Assembly: GCA_019694155.1 (NCBI GenBank)
Contig: JAIBCN010000113.1
Span: forward strand, 1 to 64,000
Length of the DNA: 64,000 nt
Reading direction: 5' to 3'
Source: Vicinamibacteria bacterium
Lineage (GTDB): Bacteria > Acidobacteriota > Vicinamibacteria > Fen-336 > JAGNNV01
A program made the position numbers and the translations under genes. This document shows, in pieces, positions 35,258-44,310 of the stretch; position 1 is the first letter of the stretch, and each line of letters starts with the position of its first letter. Under the pieces are notes generated by a model. That model did not search any database and was not told where the DNA came from. It saw only the letters and a list, made by a program, of their open reading frames with translations.

Positions 35258-35343
35258 GTCGTCATTTATGCCACCAAATGACGAAAGAGCCGTCACTGCC
35301 TGTGTTTTCGAGCCTCGGCCCGGGATACCAGCCGGTTAGGAAC

Positions 35344-36951
35344 TCAAACCCGGGGCCGTCTTCGGCCGCGGTTCTCGGTCGTGCTTCCCCAGCGCTTCAG
35401 AAAATCGGTCACGAACGCGTCGTACTCTCCAGGTTCGACCGCGACGCGGGCCAGACTCATCGCGGACACGAGAGCCAGGTGGTAAGCCTCCGCGCGCGTG
35501 CGTTCCGCGCGCCGGTAGGCCGGATGCGCGACGTTTACGCAGACCGTGTTCTCGACCAGGCGGCCCAGAGCCTCGTCATCGGGACGCGACTCGAACGACA
35601 GGCTCAAACCGTAGCGGCCGGCTCTGCGCGTGGGCACGGGCGAAAGGACGTTTGTCCCCGCGGCGAGGGGATCATCACGCGAGGCGGGCGGCTCGAGCGA
35701 CTCGGCGTCGACATCGTCCGCCGAGTCGGGGACGTCGGAGGACGGTGCGGGGGTAGGAACGGCTGACGCTTCGACGCCATCCTGTTCTCCGGGTGCGGCA
35801 GCGAAGACGCCGCCAAGGGGTTCGTCCTCAGCCACACCCTCCAGTTCGAAGGTGCGAAGCTTCCGACCTCCATTCACGGGACGATGGGCGACAAGGGAGG
35901 CCAGCGCCGGGTAGTCGGCCGAAAGACCCTCGAGAACGCCGGCAAGGTCCCGTTCGAAGGGTCTCGCGGCTTTCCTTCGCGCCTCCTCGTCCGCAGACGC
36001 GCCGCCCTCTCCCCAGGTTTCGAGCTGCGTGATCACCGTCTCCTGCATCGCCTTGCGACAGATCAGATACAAGGATCCCCGGATGCCGGAGCGGATGAAA
36101 TCGCCCTTGTTGAGGGTGAGGGATTCCGCCAGAGCCGGCAGTTCGATGATGCCGCCCACCTTCTCCGGCGTGGGCGGAGAGACGCCCAGCCAGTCCCACC
36201 CGCGCTTGATGACCTTTCCGAAGGTGCTGATCGCGATCCCTTGTCGACCCTCGGGCAGCGTGTCGTCGCTCCGCCACATCAATCCCATGCCGGCGGCCTT
36301 TTTCTTGCGCGGCAGCCGCACTTCCACGACGGCGGCATTGCTCTTTGCCCTGGCGTCGAGGACCTCGCCGTTCAGCTCGAACGTCACGCCATCGGGATAG
36401 CGAGCCGAGAAGGCCGGGTAGAGGTGGGGCTCGAAGAGGGCCTCGAAGTGGCGGCGCACCGCGTCCGCCACGAACGCGGCGTCCAGGAGAGGCGACAGGG
36501 GATTGTTCAGAAAGAAGCGCACGCTCGTGCCCGAGCTTCGAGGCTCGGCGAAGGGGTCGCAGAATTTCCATGGCGCCTTGTGCTTCGACGACAGGCGCCA
36601 TCTCGTGGCAACGGGCTGATGCCCGGCCCGGACGCTCTCCGTCCAGACTTCCGTCGAGATGAGCAGGCCGAGCTTGATGCCCACCCCGGCAAACCCGATG
36701 CCCTCGCCGCGCTGCTTCGAGCTGCGTGCGAGGTCGTGGTAGCGCCGCAATTCGCTACGGCCCATCCCGGTTCCGTTGTCGCGGATGGTGAGGGTGGAAG
36801 CGTTCGCGTCAATGTCGATCGACACCACCGAGGCCCGCGAGTCGAGGGAGTTGGCGATCGCCTCCGAGAGGATGGTCTCTTCGATCGGATCGACATAGGC
36901 ATCGCGCAGATCCTCGAGAAGATGAATGAGGTCGACGCGGGTTTCACCCAT
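35344..36951 (-). CDS. GHKL (Hsp90/MutL/MORC-like) ATPase
   Basis: 535 residues. N box EETILSEAIANSLDS (24-38), G1 box DNGTGMG (59-65) and G2 region GFAGVGIKLG (85-94) form a complete GHKL nucleotide site. A second-domain body runs to about 350, then an acidic, probably disordered linker (about 385-440), then a short helical C-terminal domain (about 445-520). No histidine-kinase dimerisation domain, so not a sensor kinase. MORC- and Hsp90-like loners occur in phage-defence and DNA-processing settings; neither is shown here. A 28-codon ORF overlaps its start by 8 nt. Confidence 0.82.
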   Translation of the reverse strand: MGETRVDLIHLLEDLRDAYVDPIEETILSEAIANSLDSRASVVSIDIDANASTLTIRDNGTGMGRSELRRYHDLARSSKQRGEGIGFAGVGIKLGLLISTEVWTESVRAGHQPVATRWRLSSKHKAPWKFCDPFAEPRSSGTSVRFFLNNPLSPLLDAAFVADAVRRHFEALFEPHLYPAFSARYPDGVTFELNGEVLDARAKSNAAVVEVRLPRKKKAAGMGLMWRSDDTLPEGRQGIAISTFGKVIKRGWDWLGVSPPTPEKVGGIIELPALAESLTLNKGDFIRSGIRGSLYLICRKAMQETVITQLETWGEGGASADEEARRKAARPFERDLAGVLEGLSADYPALASLVAHRPVNGGRKLRTFELEGVAEDEPLGGVFAAAPGEQDGVEASAVPTPAPSSDVPDSADDVDAESLEPPASRDDPLAAGTNVLSPVPTRRAGRYGLSLSFESRPDDEALGRLVENTVCVNVAHPAYRRAERTRAEAYHLALVSAMSLARVAVEPGEYDAFVTDFLKRWGSTTENRGRRRPRV

Positions 36952-37030
36952 GGGAGTTTCGGCGCGGCTCGCTCTTCCCTTTGATCAGACGTCCGTCCTC
37001 GATCAACTCGCCGCCGGGCAGCGCCTGCAT
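36944..37030 (-). CDS. Putative 28-residue ORF upstream of the GHKL ATPase
   Basis: ATG 37030 to TGA 36944, peptide beginning MQALPGGELIEDGRLIKG. The stop lies inside the first codons of the ATPase gene (8-nt overlap), a layout that favours coupling. TAACAT (37044-37039) stands 8 nt before the ATG, as at other leaderless starts. Its reality rests on position only. Confidence 0.35.
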   Translation of the reverse strand: MQALPGGELIEDGRLIKGKSEPRRNSHG

Positions 37031-37087
37031 AGGCCGCGATGTTAACGAAGGGGAACCAAGCGCCGCGTAAGCGTTCTGGCGGTGGCC

Positions 37088-37390
37088 CTACGCCGCCATC
37101 TCTCGAGCCGTGCGGAGATGCCGCAAGCGGCGTTCGTTCATCTCCGCCATCCGTCGCCGCGCAACTTCGAGGGCGCCCGCATCCCGAGCGCGGAGAATGC
37201 CAGCATCGAAGATATCGAAGTGCTCCTTCCAGTGGCCGGGATACTGCAGCCATTCCGAGCGAAGGCCGATGCGCGCCCCGAAATCGAGAATTTCCTCGGT
37301 GGACCAGGGCGCCTCGAGCGTCGAGATCAGATGGGCGGTCCACCGGAAGTGATGGAAAACCACGGGCCGCGGGCGATCGAAAACGATCAT
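37088..37390 (-). CDS. DUF4031 domain protein
   Basis: 100 residues. RWTAHLISTL, EEILDFGARIGLRSEWLQ, then HFDIFDAGILRARDAGALEV match the single-domain DUF4031 family, small proteins without known role. The ATG at 37390 is chosen because a TATGGT box lies 8 nt upstream; an extension of three codons to a TTG is possible. Confidence 0.72.
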   Translation of the reverse strand: MIVFDRPRPVVFHHFRWTAHLISTLEAPWSTEEILDFGARIGLRSEWLQYPGHWKEHFDIFDAGILRARDAGALEVARRRMAEMNERRLRHLRTAREMAA

Positions 37391-37398
37391 GCCCCGCA

Positions 37399-37404
37399 AC
37401 CATA
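37399..37404 (-). promoter_or_regulatory. Putative -10 box of leaderless DUF4031 gene
   Basis: TATGGT on the minus strand, 8 nt before ATG 37390; no Shine-Dalgarno. Confidence 0.3.
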
Positions 37405-37508
37405 GCGAAAACTCGCCGGCCGACTCACACGGCCACGGCAGCCTTCTACTCTGCCGATCCTGCTCCTGAAGGACTGCGCGAAGACGCAGGCGCCCACCCC
37501 CGCGTCTT

Positions 37509-37580
37509 CATGTCGATAGAGAAGTGGTACTTCACGTCGGAGCGGAGCATGCGGTCGTAGGCGTCGTTGATCTTCTGCGC
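37509..37580 (-). pseudogene. Remnant of a zinc alcohol dehydrogenase C-terminus
   Basis: The 24 codons read AQKINDAYDRMLRSDVKYHF then SIDM, the ending of NAD(P)-dependent alcohol dehydrogenases of the YahK/AdhA type (QKINEAYERMLKSDVKYRF then VIDM as recalled). Nothing upstream continues the family, so only the last part survives beside the VapC gene. Confidence 0.6.
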
Positions 37581-37597
37581 CCTCTTCGGTGGTACGG

Positions 37598-37981
37598 CTA
37601 GATCAGTTCGATTCGCGCATGGTGGCCGTGGCTGTTTGCGAGCCATGCGTCGGCGGTCAGCAGCGGCGCATCCAGAAGCTCAGCCACGGCGACGTAGGTC
37701 GCGTCGCATGTGGAGAGGGAATTCCGCAGGGCAAGGGCCCGCCGGGCGAGCTCCTCACCGTGGTGCCGTTCGATGCCCAGGTCGAAGAGCCAGTCTAGGC
37801 CGGCGGTCGCGCGCTCGATGTCGAGTTCCCGTTGGCGGAAAAGCCGGCGAAGCGCACTCGCGACCTCGGTGTCGAGCAGGCAGGGAGCATGCACCTCTGC
37901 GGCCATCACCCGCCGGGCGAGATCCGTCGAGGCTTGTCGCAGGATCAGTTTCAGCGCGCACGAGGCGTCGAGGACAATCAA
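37598..37981 (-). CDS. vapC: VapC-type PIN-domain toxin
   Basis: 127 residues. PIN-domain acidic residues: D5 (VLDASCALK), E39 (DTEVASALR), D93 (TCDATYVAVAE) and D111 (LTADAWLA). VapC toxins are Mg-dependent RNases acting on tRNA or rRNA. ATG 37981 overlaps the antitoxin stop by 4 nt (ATGA), the standard toxin-antitoxin layout. Confidence 0.93.
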   Translation of the reverse strand: MIVLDASCALKLILRQASTDLARRVMAAEVHAPCLLDTEVASALRRLFRQRELDIERATAGLDWLFDLGIERHHGEELARRALALRNSLSTCDATYVAVAELLDAPLLTADAWLANSHGHHARIELI

Positions 37982-38208
37982 CGCCTCGGCCGGCCTTTTG
38001 CCACGATCGCCGCGGGGCGCTCTTTGGTCTTCACCGCGGAGAGAGCCTCGAAACGGCGAAGCATCTCCGCCCGGGTGGGCCGCGACGCTTCACGCTCGAG
38101 AATGGCGAGCGCGTAGTCGGAGAGCGGCATCCCCTCGGCGGCCGCGCGCGACTTCAGAGTGCGATGGATCTCGTCCGGCACGCTTCGGACCTGCAGCATG
38201 ACTGGCAT
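37978..38208 (-). CDS. vapB: FitA/VapB-type ribbon-helix-helix antitoxin
   Basis: 76 residues. The N-terminal RHH part, MLQVRSVPDEIHRTLKSRA then MPLSDYALAILE, is of the FitA type; the C-terminal tail would bind VapC. First gene of the pair, with a canonical promoter and operator directly upstream (38215-38244) and the ATG 6 nt after the -10, implying a leaderless mRNA. Confidence 0.9.
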   Translation of the reverse strand: MPVMLQVRSVPDEIHRTLKSRAAAEGMPLSDYALAILEREASRPTRAEMLRRFEALSAVKTKERPAAIVAKGRPRR

Positions 38209-38214
38209 GCGCGG

Positions 38215-38244
38215 ATGCTACAAAGCATGTGCATCACATGTCAA
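38215..38244 (-). promoter_or_regulatory. vapBC promoter with palindromic operator
   Basis: Minus strand: -35 TTGACA (38244-38239), 18-nt spacer, -10 TAGCAT (38220-38215), ATG at 38208. The palindrome CATGTG-N3-CACATG (38226-38240) fills the spacer, a good site for VapBC autorepression. The best promoter in the window. Confidence 0.7.
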
Positions 38245-38972
38245 CGGAACCGGCCGCAACCGCGGCCGCCGTGGCCAGTACGCGGACGGTCTGTGCGAGA
38301 CTGCGCTCGAGGCGGAGGTGGGCGATCAGGATCAGGATCGACGACGTCGGCAAGACCTACGGTGCTACGAAGGCGCTGACGGGCGTCTCCACCGAAATTG
38401 AACCCGGGACGCTGGTGGCCCTGATCGGGCTCAACGGCGCGGGGAAGACCACGCTCCTCAACTGTCTCGGCGGCCTCGTCATCCCTGCCTCTGGCGGCAT
38501 CTGGTTCGACGACGAGCCCTTCGAACGAAGCCGGGTCGACCTCCGGCGGCGCCTCATGTACCTGCCCGATCAGCCGCCCTTCCTCGCCGAGATGACGGTG
38601 CTTCGCCACATCACCACCGTGCTGAGTCTCTACGGCCGATCAAACCTCGAGCTGGCGCCGCGGGTCGAAGCGCTCCTCGACGCCCTGGACCTTCTCCCCC
38701 TCATCGACAAGCGGATGGGGCTGGTATCGCGCGGGCAGGCGTACAAGGCGTCGCTTCTGTGCATGCTGGCCCTCGATCCCGAGGTGCGGCTCCTCGATGA
38801 GCCGTTCGCTTCGGGCACCGACGCCGTCGGCCTGCGCGTCTTCAAGGATCACGCGTTGGGCGCAGTTCAGCGCGGCCGGACGATCATCTACACCACCCAG
38901 ATCGTCGAGGTCGCGGAGTCCTTCTCGGATCGATGGTGGGTGCTGAACGGGGGCCGCCTCGACTACTCCTAA
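38238..38972 (+). CDS. Orphan ABC transporter ATP-binding protein with degenerate loops
   Basis: About 244 residues from ATG 38238 (GTG 38229 also possible). Walker A GLNGAGKTT, Q-loop in YLPDQPPF, Walker B RLLDEPF. The signature is VSRGQAYK rather than LSGGQ, and the H-loop histidine is replaced by glutamine (YTTQIVE). The usual family start would be near the IRIDDVGKTYG segment, but no start codon lies there, so the first 30 residues may or may not be translated. No permease gene is adjacent. The start region overlaps the vapBC operator on the other strand. Confidence 0.8.
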   Translation: MSTEPAATAAAVASTRTVCARLRSRRRWAIRIRIDDVGKTYGATKALTGVSTEIEPGTLVALIGLNGAGKTTLLNCLGGLVIPASGGIWFDDEPFERSRVDLRRRLMYLPDQPPFLAEMTVLRHITTVLSLYGRSNLELAPRVEALLDALDLLPLIDKRMGLVSRGQAYKASLLCMLALDPEVRLLDEPFASGTDAVGLRVFKDHALGAVQRGRTIIYTTQIVEVAESFSDRWWVLNGGRLDYS

Positions 38973-39157
38973 CCGATTTCGTAGCGCTGGAACGAGGTTC
39001 TGGTCCGGACCGGCCGTCGCGGCAGAAAGCGAAGGAGCGAGCATCCGGTCGTGCGCCACACCCAAGAAGTGGACCGCCCAAACGCAGTCGCCGCCGTGGC
39101 CGCTTCTTCGGGCGGTATCATCCTGACTCCAATCGGACCGCTACGAAGGGCCGGTGA

Positions 39158-42100
39158 ATGATGCAGTTGGCCATGCTCGGCGTGCTTCTCGCTTCGGCGT
39201 TTTCGCAGCAAATCCCGGCGACAACATCGCGCCCGCCGGCCTTGCTGGTGCGGATCGCGGAGGAAGGTCCGTCGCAGCCCCTTTCGATCGAGAAGATGGA
39301 GGTGCAGGTCAGCGCCACGGCGTTTCTCGCCGAGACCACTACAACCCTCACTTTCAGAAACGACAACACCCGCGCCCTCGAAGGCGATCTCGTCTTCCCT
39401 CTCCCGGAAGGCTCGACCCTTTCCGGCTATGCGCTGGACGTCGACGGCGTCGTGGTGGAGCAGCAGAAGGCGCGTGTCGTTTTCGAAGCGGAAGTCCGCA
39501 AGGGGGTTGACCCCGGCCTCGCCGAGTGGGTCAAGGGCAACAACTTCCGGACGCGGGTCTGGCCGATCCCTGCGCGAGGGACACGGACGGTTCGCGTCCG
39601 GTACATCAGCGCGCTGGCCGCGCGGGCTGTGGGCGATGCCATGGAAACCACCTACGTGCTGCCCATGGTCCGGCAGAGAATCGCCGGCTTCTCGCTGCGA
39701 ATCGAGGTGGCGAAGACGCTGGCGGCGCCCGAGATCCGCTCCGGAAGGCTCGCGAACTTCAACTTCAGTCGATGGGATGAGCGCTATGTCGCCGAGACTC
39801 ATCTCGAGCAGTTCGAGGCCGGCGAGGACCTGATCGTGGCCCTGCCCGCCGTCCCGCGCCGGAGCGTGATGGTCGAGCGCGGGTTCGACGGCGGCGCGTA
39901 CTTCATCCTGAACGATTCTTCTGACGTCGTGCCCGAGGCCCGAACCCCGTCCCCGAAACGGGTGGGGCTCTACTGGGACGCCAGTCTGAGCCGGGAATCC
40001 GCAGATCGTCGCGCGGAGACGCGCGCCATCGAGTCGTGGCTGCGCCGCATCGGCGATGTCGAGCTGGATGTCGTGGTGTTTCGAAACGTGGCCGAGCCTC
40101 GACGCGCATTTTCGATTCGAGGGGGAAACACAGCAGCCCTCTCGACGTTCCTCGAAGCGGCTCCGCGTGACGGTGGAACGGACCTTGGGTCTCTCGTTTT
40201 CGATTCCGGGCACGACTACGAAGTCCTGGTGACCGACGGTCTGGACACGCTGACCGACAGACTGCCCGAATCGAAGCGGCCCCTCTACATCCTGAACGGG
40301 GACGCGCGCGCGAACCATGCGGTGCTTCGCCACCTCGCCCGAATCAGCGGCGGGGTGTACTTCAATCTTCAGACCGCGACGGATGACGAAGCCGCGCGAG
40401 GCATTGGTTCGGGCGGCTCGCTTCCTTTCCTCGACTACGACGAGAGTCAGGTCGCCGATGTCTCGTCGCTGGCTTTGGCCGGGTCTTCGAACGGCGGCCG
40501 CGTGGCGGTGACCGGTCGACTGCTCGTGCCGGAAGCCGCGATCACCATCCGGTACGGTTCCGGACCGTCTTCCCGGTCCCGGCGGTTCGTGATTCGTCGG
40601 GAGGGGGCGAGCGAAGGGAGACTCATCCCGACGTTCTGGGCCCAACAGCGCGTCACCGAACTGAGCGTCTTCGCCGATCGCAACCGCGCGCAGCTGCTGG
40701 CCCTCGGGCGATCATTCGGAATCGTCACGCCGGGAGCCTCCCTGCTCGTGTTCGAGACGCTGGCGCAGTACCTGGCGAGCCACATCGAGCCGCCCGCCAG
40801 CCGGGCGGAGATGCGTGCGGCATACCTCGCGCAGGTCGCGTCGGACGACGAGGAGGCTGCCTCCGAGAAGCGGCGAAAGGCCAAGAGCGTGCTCGAGATG
40901 TGGAAGACCCGGGTTGCCTGGTGGGAGCGATCGTTTCCTCACAGTCCGGACTTTCGTTTCAAGGACCAGCGGAAAAGCCGGGGGGACGCCGGCGGCGTGG
41001 AGGGAGGGGTCGCGGGCGGCGTCGCAGGAGGAGTCGTTCGTCTCCCGATGGTGCCCGCTGAGCCGCGTCCTGGGGCTTCCATTCCCGGCGCGAACGAGAC
41101 CATCACGGTCGAGGCCGCGGCTCCGGTGCCGTACACATCGAGTGCTTCCGTCGGGCGCATGTCGAGGTCGACCGCGTCGGACGCGGACGGGCCGGCGATC
41201 GTCCTCAAGGCATGGAATCCGGACACTCCATACCTTCGAGCGATCACTCAGGCGGGTCGTGGCAAAGCCTATGCCGAGTTCCTCACACAGCGCGTGACCC
41301 ACGGCGAGAGTCCCGCGTTCTTCCTCGATTGCGCCGACTACTTCCTGAAGGCCGGCGACCGCGCCCTGGCCATTCGTGTCCTCACGGACATCGCGGAGCT
41401 TCGGCTCGAAGAGCCGCAGCTCCTTCGCGTGGTCGCCCATCGCCTGCAGCAGATCGAAGAGTTCGATCTCGCCCTCGTCCTCTTCGAGTCCGTGCTTCGT
41501 CTTCGCCCCGAAGAGCCGCAGTCGCTGAGGGATGTGGCGGGGGTCCTGACCGAACGTGCGGATCTGAGGCCACGACCCCTCGCCGCCAATCGGGCGTCCG
41601 CGCTCTCCGACTACGAGCGCGCGCTCCAGCTTCTCCAGCGCGTGATCATGGGGACCTGGGACAGCCGATTCGACGAGATCCAGGTGTTCGCCATCGAGGA
41701 GTCCAACCGGATTCTCGCGAAGGTGCAGCGCGACGCCGGCCCTGGCGCGATCAAGAACGTCATGGATCCGCGGCTCCGCCTCAACTTCGAGACGGACTTG
41801 CGCATCGTCCTGACCTGGGACACCGACGACACCGACATGGACCTTTGGGTGGTCGAGCCCTCAGGCGAGCAGGCCATGTACTCGAATAACCTGACCACCA
41901 TCGGCGGAATGGTCTCAGACGACTTCACGGACGGCTATGGGCCGGAGGAGTACCTGATCCGCGAGGGCATGCCCGGCGTGTATCGAATCAAGGCGGACTA
42001 CTTCGGCTCGCGGGCGCAGACCCTGACCGGACCCACGACCCTCCAGGCCACGATCTTCACCGACTTCGGCCGGCCCACGGAAAAGCGTCGCTCGATCACC

Positions 42101-42190
42101 ATCCGCCTGGGCCAGGCAAAAGAGAACCTCGACATCGGTGAAGTGCAGCTCGGGCTGCGCGCGGCGAAGGCGCCGCCACCTCCCCGATAG
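39158..42190 (+). CDS. Exported VIT domain protein with VWA-like and DUF2135 domains
   Basis: 1010 residues with a short signal sequence. The VIT domain is about 40-150 (FLAETTTTLTFRNDNTRALEGDLVFPLPEGSTLS). A VWA-like region around 267-420 (VGLYWDASLSRE) lacks a clean DxSxS. Helical repeats occupy about 690-850, and the C-terminal DUF2135/YfaP domain is about 880-1000 (LTWDTDDTDMDLWVVEPSGE). A large extracytoplasmic adhesion or scaffold protein is inferred. It is followed about 200 nt later by the M50 protease gene on the same strand. Confidence 0.85.
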   Translation: MMQLAMLGVLLASAFSQQIPATTSRPPALLVRIAEEGPSQPLSIEKMEVQVSATAFLAETTTTLTFRNDNTRALEGDLVFPLPEGSTLSGYALDVDGVVVEQQKARVVFEAEVRKGVDPGLAEWVKGNNFRTRVWPIPARGTRTVRVRYISALAARAVGDAMETTYVLPMVRQRIAGFSLRIEVAKTLAAPEIRSGRLANFNFSRWDERYVAETHLEQFEAGEDLIVALPAVPRRSVMVERGFDGGAYFILNDSSDVVPEARTPSPKRVGLYWDASLSRESADRRAETRAIESWLRRIGDVELDVVVFRNVAEPRRAFSIRGGNTAALSTFLEAAPRDGGTDLGSLVFDSGHDYEVLVTDGLDTLTDRLPESKRPLYILNGDARANHAVLRHLARISGGVYFNLQTATDDEAARGIGSGGSLPFLDYDESQVADVSSLALAGSSNGGRVAVTGRLLVPEAAITIRYGSGPSSRSRRFVIRREGASEGRLIPTFWAQQRVTELSVFADRNRAQLLALGRSFGIVTPGASLLVFETLAQYLASHIEPPASRAEMRAAYLAQVASDDEEAASEKRRKAKSVLEMWKTRVAWWERSFPHSPDFRFKDQRKSRGDAGGVEGGVAGGVAGGVVRLPMVPAEPRPGASIPGANETITVEAAAPVPYTSSASVGRMSRSTASDADGPAIVLKAWNPDTPYLRAITQAGRGKAYAEFLTQRVTHGESPAFFLDCADYFLKAGDRALAIRVLTDIAELRLEEPQLLRVVAHRLQQIEEFDLALVLFESVLRLRPEEPQSLRDVAGVLTERADLRPRPLAANRASALSDYERALQLLQRVIMGTWDSRFDEIQVFAIEESNRILAKVQRDAGPGAIKNVMDPRLRLNFETDLRIVLTWDTDDTDMDLWVVEPSGEQAMYSNNLTTIGGMVSDDFTDGYGPEEYLIREGMPGVYRIKADYFGSRAQTLTGPTTLQATIFTDFGRPTEKRRSITIRLGQAKENLDIGEVQLGLRAAKAPPPPR

Positions 42191-42387
42191 CGTCGCCCCT
42201 CGAACTGAAGCGTCGCGGCGCCGGGATCCTGGCCTGAGCGCGGCGAACGGCCCGAAGAGCGTAAGGGTTGGCTGTCACGACTGGACTGGGCAACCCAGCT
42301 CGTTTCGCGTACGCTCCGTCGAGTCGGCGGATCGACGGCGAAGAGGGGCGCAACACATGCATTGGTTCTTCGAGAAGGGTGAGGTCC

Positions 42388-44310
42388 ATGACTCCTGAAG
42401 CCACGGGCGCGCCCGAACCACCGGTGCCGGAGGCGGATCTCTCCCGCGACGGCTTCGACGAAGTGCTGCAGGAGATCAGAAAGGTCGAGTCGGCCGCGGG
42501 CTCCTGGGGAGAGAATGCGTCGTTTCTGATCATCTCGCTCGTCCTCTTCGCGGCCGCGGGAGGACTCACCGACGGATTCGGAGTCAACCCGGTGCGCCAG
42601 CTGGCCATCCTGATTCCCGTGCTCCTGATCCACGAGTGCGGGCATTGGGCGGCGATGAAGGCCTTCGGCTACCGCAACGTGAAGATGTTCTTCATCCCGT
42701 TCTTCGGCGCGGCGGTTTCGGGACGCCAGGTCAGCATCGAAGGTTGGCAGAAGGCGATCGTGTCACTCAGCGGCCCGCTGCCCGGCATCGCGATCGGCGC
42801 CACGATCGGGGCCCTCGGCATCATTCGGCAGTCGCCCACGCTTCTCCAGCTTGCCACCACCTTTCTGACCCTCAACGGCATCAATCTCCTCCCAATGCTG
42901 CCTCTCGATGGCGGATGGGTGATCCAGACGATCTTCGCCTCTCGGCTGGTCTGGCTGGAGATGCTCTTCCGGATCGGGGCGACTGTCGGTTTCATCGCCT
43001 TCGGCGCATGGAGTGGCGACAAGGTCCTCTACTTCCTGGCCTACTTGATGGCCGTGTCCATCCCTGCGGCCTACCGCTCCGCGCGCGTCGCTCGCGAATT
43101 GCGAGTGGAGGGCATCAGTCCTGCGGAGGGCGACGCCTCGATTCCGGAGGCGGCCGCGCGGCGAATTCACGAGAGGCTTGGCGGCGGCTTCTCTGGCCCG
43201 AAACCGCGGGCCCGCGCGATTTTGGACATTTTCGAAGCGGTGCACATCCAACCCCCAGGCTGGGCGGTTTCGGTCCTTTTCGCGCTGACCCAGGCGGGCG
43301 CCCTGTTTGCGACCCTGCTCTTCCTGGGCCTCCTGTCGCGGGGGGGATCGCGGACAGCCGTCGCCCGGCCGACCGCGGAGCCGTCGCCACTTCCCTACGT
43401 GGTCGAGGCCAGCCAAATGAAGATGGGTCCGCGGGACCCGTCTTCGTCGATCGCTCAGCGCGCACACAGCGTCCTGATTGCGGACTTCGGCAGCCATGAG
43501 GGCGCCTCCGGCCAGGTCGATCTCTTCAAACGGGAGAAGACGCTACAGGCCGCGGCGATCGGCCCTCATCTCTTTCTCGTGTTCGACGACGATGCGGCAG
43601 CGCGCAAACGCTGGTTTGAGGCAGTGGAGCGTTTGCACGCCGCTCCCTTCATCTCCACCATCGACCTCCCCGCACAAGTCGAGTTCGCCTGCCGGGCGCA
43701 GGATGCGGCGGCCGGGGAGACCCTGGCCGCGGAGATTCAAGAATCGCTCTATGACGAGGACGTCGACCTCCCTCCGAGCTGGAGCGAAAGCATGAGGGCT
43801 GAGCCGGCGCGGGCGAGTCTGGAGCTCGCCCGCAAGACCCGTGCGCGGATCAAGGAGATCATCAAGAGCGTCACTCAGGCTGCGACCGAGGAGTCTGCAG
43901 CCGCAATCGAGAAACAGATCCGTGCGGGCGAGTCCGCGAGCGCGGAGCGGCTCCGGGAGGAGCTCCGGAGGAAGATCGCAGAAACTGTGAGGGCGGAAGT
44001 TCAGAAGCTTCACGGCTCGGCGGATCTGGCGCAGACCGTGTTGGATAGGTTCCTCGCAAGGGACTGGATGCCACCGGCGCCGGAAGGAAGCCGCCTCATG
44101 ACGACGGCGGCGTTCCCGCCTGACGCCGATCTTTCGGCCGCTCGCGGATTCGCCTTCGCCGCCGACAGGCGCTTGTTGGTCTTTGTCCACGCCTTCCGCA
44201 GCTACATGGACGGACTTCCGGGCGTCCTGCGATGGCTGGACGCGAAGGGCTGTCGTGGCCTGAGCTATGACCTCAAGCCGTTCTCGAGCGAGGGCGACTC
44301 TCAGAGCTGA
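42388..44310 (+). CDS. M50 family site-2-protease-like membrane protein
   Basis: 640 residues. Zinc motif HECGH (82-86) and LPLDGGW define an M50 intramembrane protease, with about six TM helices to residue 240 and another near 305-325. The 300-residue C-terminal part is soluble and coiled-coil-like (about 470-560). ATG 42388 is chosen over an upstream in-frame ATG because GTGAGG lies just before it. S2P enzymes usually release membrane-bound regulators; no anti-sigma gene is nearby, so its substrate is unknown. The long soluble tail is unusual. Confidence 0.82.
   Translation: MTPEATGAPEPPVPEADLSRDGFDEVLQEIRKVESAAGSWGENASFLIISLVLFAAAGGLTDGFGVNPVRQLAILIPVLLIHECGHWAAMKAFGYRNVKMFFIPFFGAAVSGRQVSIEGWQKAIVSLSGPLPGIAIGATIGALGIIRQSPTLLQLATTFLTLNGINLLPMLPLDGGWVIQTIFASRLVWLEMLFRIGATVGFIAFGAWSGDKVLYFLAYLMAVSIPAAYRSARVARELRVEGISPAEGDASIPEAAARRIHERLGGGFSGPKPRARAILDIFEAVHIQPPGWAVSVLFALTQAGALFATLLFLGLLSRGGSRTAVARPTAEPSPLPYVVEASQMKMGPRDPSSSIAQRAHSVLIADFGSHEGASGQVDLFKREKTLQAAAIGPHLFLVFDDDAAARKRWFEAVERLHAAPFISTIDLPAQVEFACRAQDAAAGETLAAEIQESLYDEDVDLPPSWSESMRAEPARASLELARKTRARIKEIIKSVTQAATEESAAAIEKQIRAGESASAERLREELRRKIAETVRAEVQKLHGSADLAQTVLDRFLARDWMPPAPEGSRLMTTAAFPPDADLSAARGFAFAADRRLLVFVHAFRSYMDGLPGVLRWLDAKGCRGLSYDLKPFSSEGDSQS

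Noticed and set aside
38969..40645. Minus-strand 558-codon frame
   Set aside because: Antisense to the VIT-domain protein; no family resemblance.
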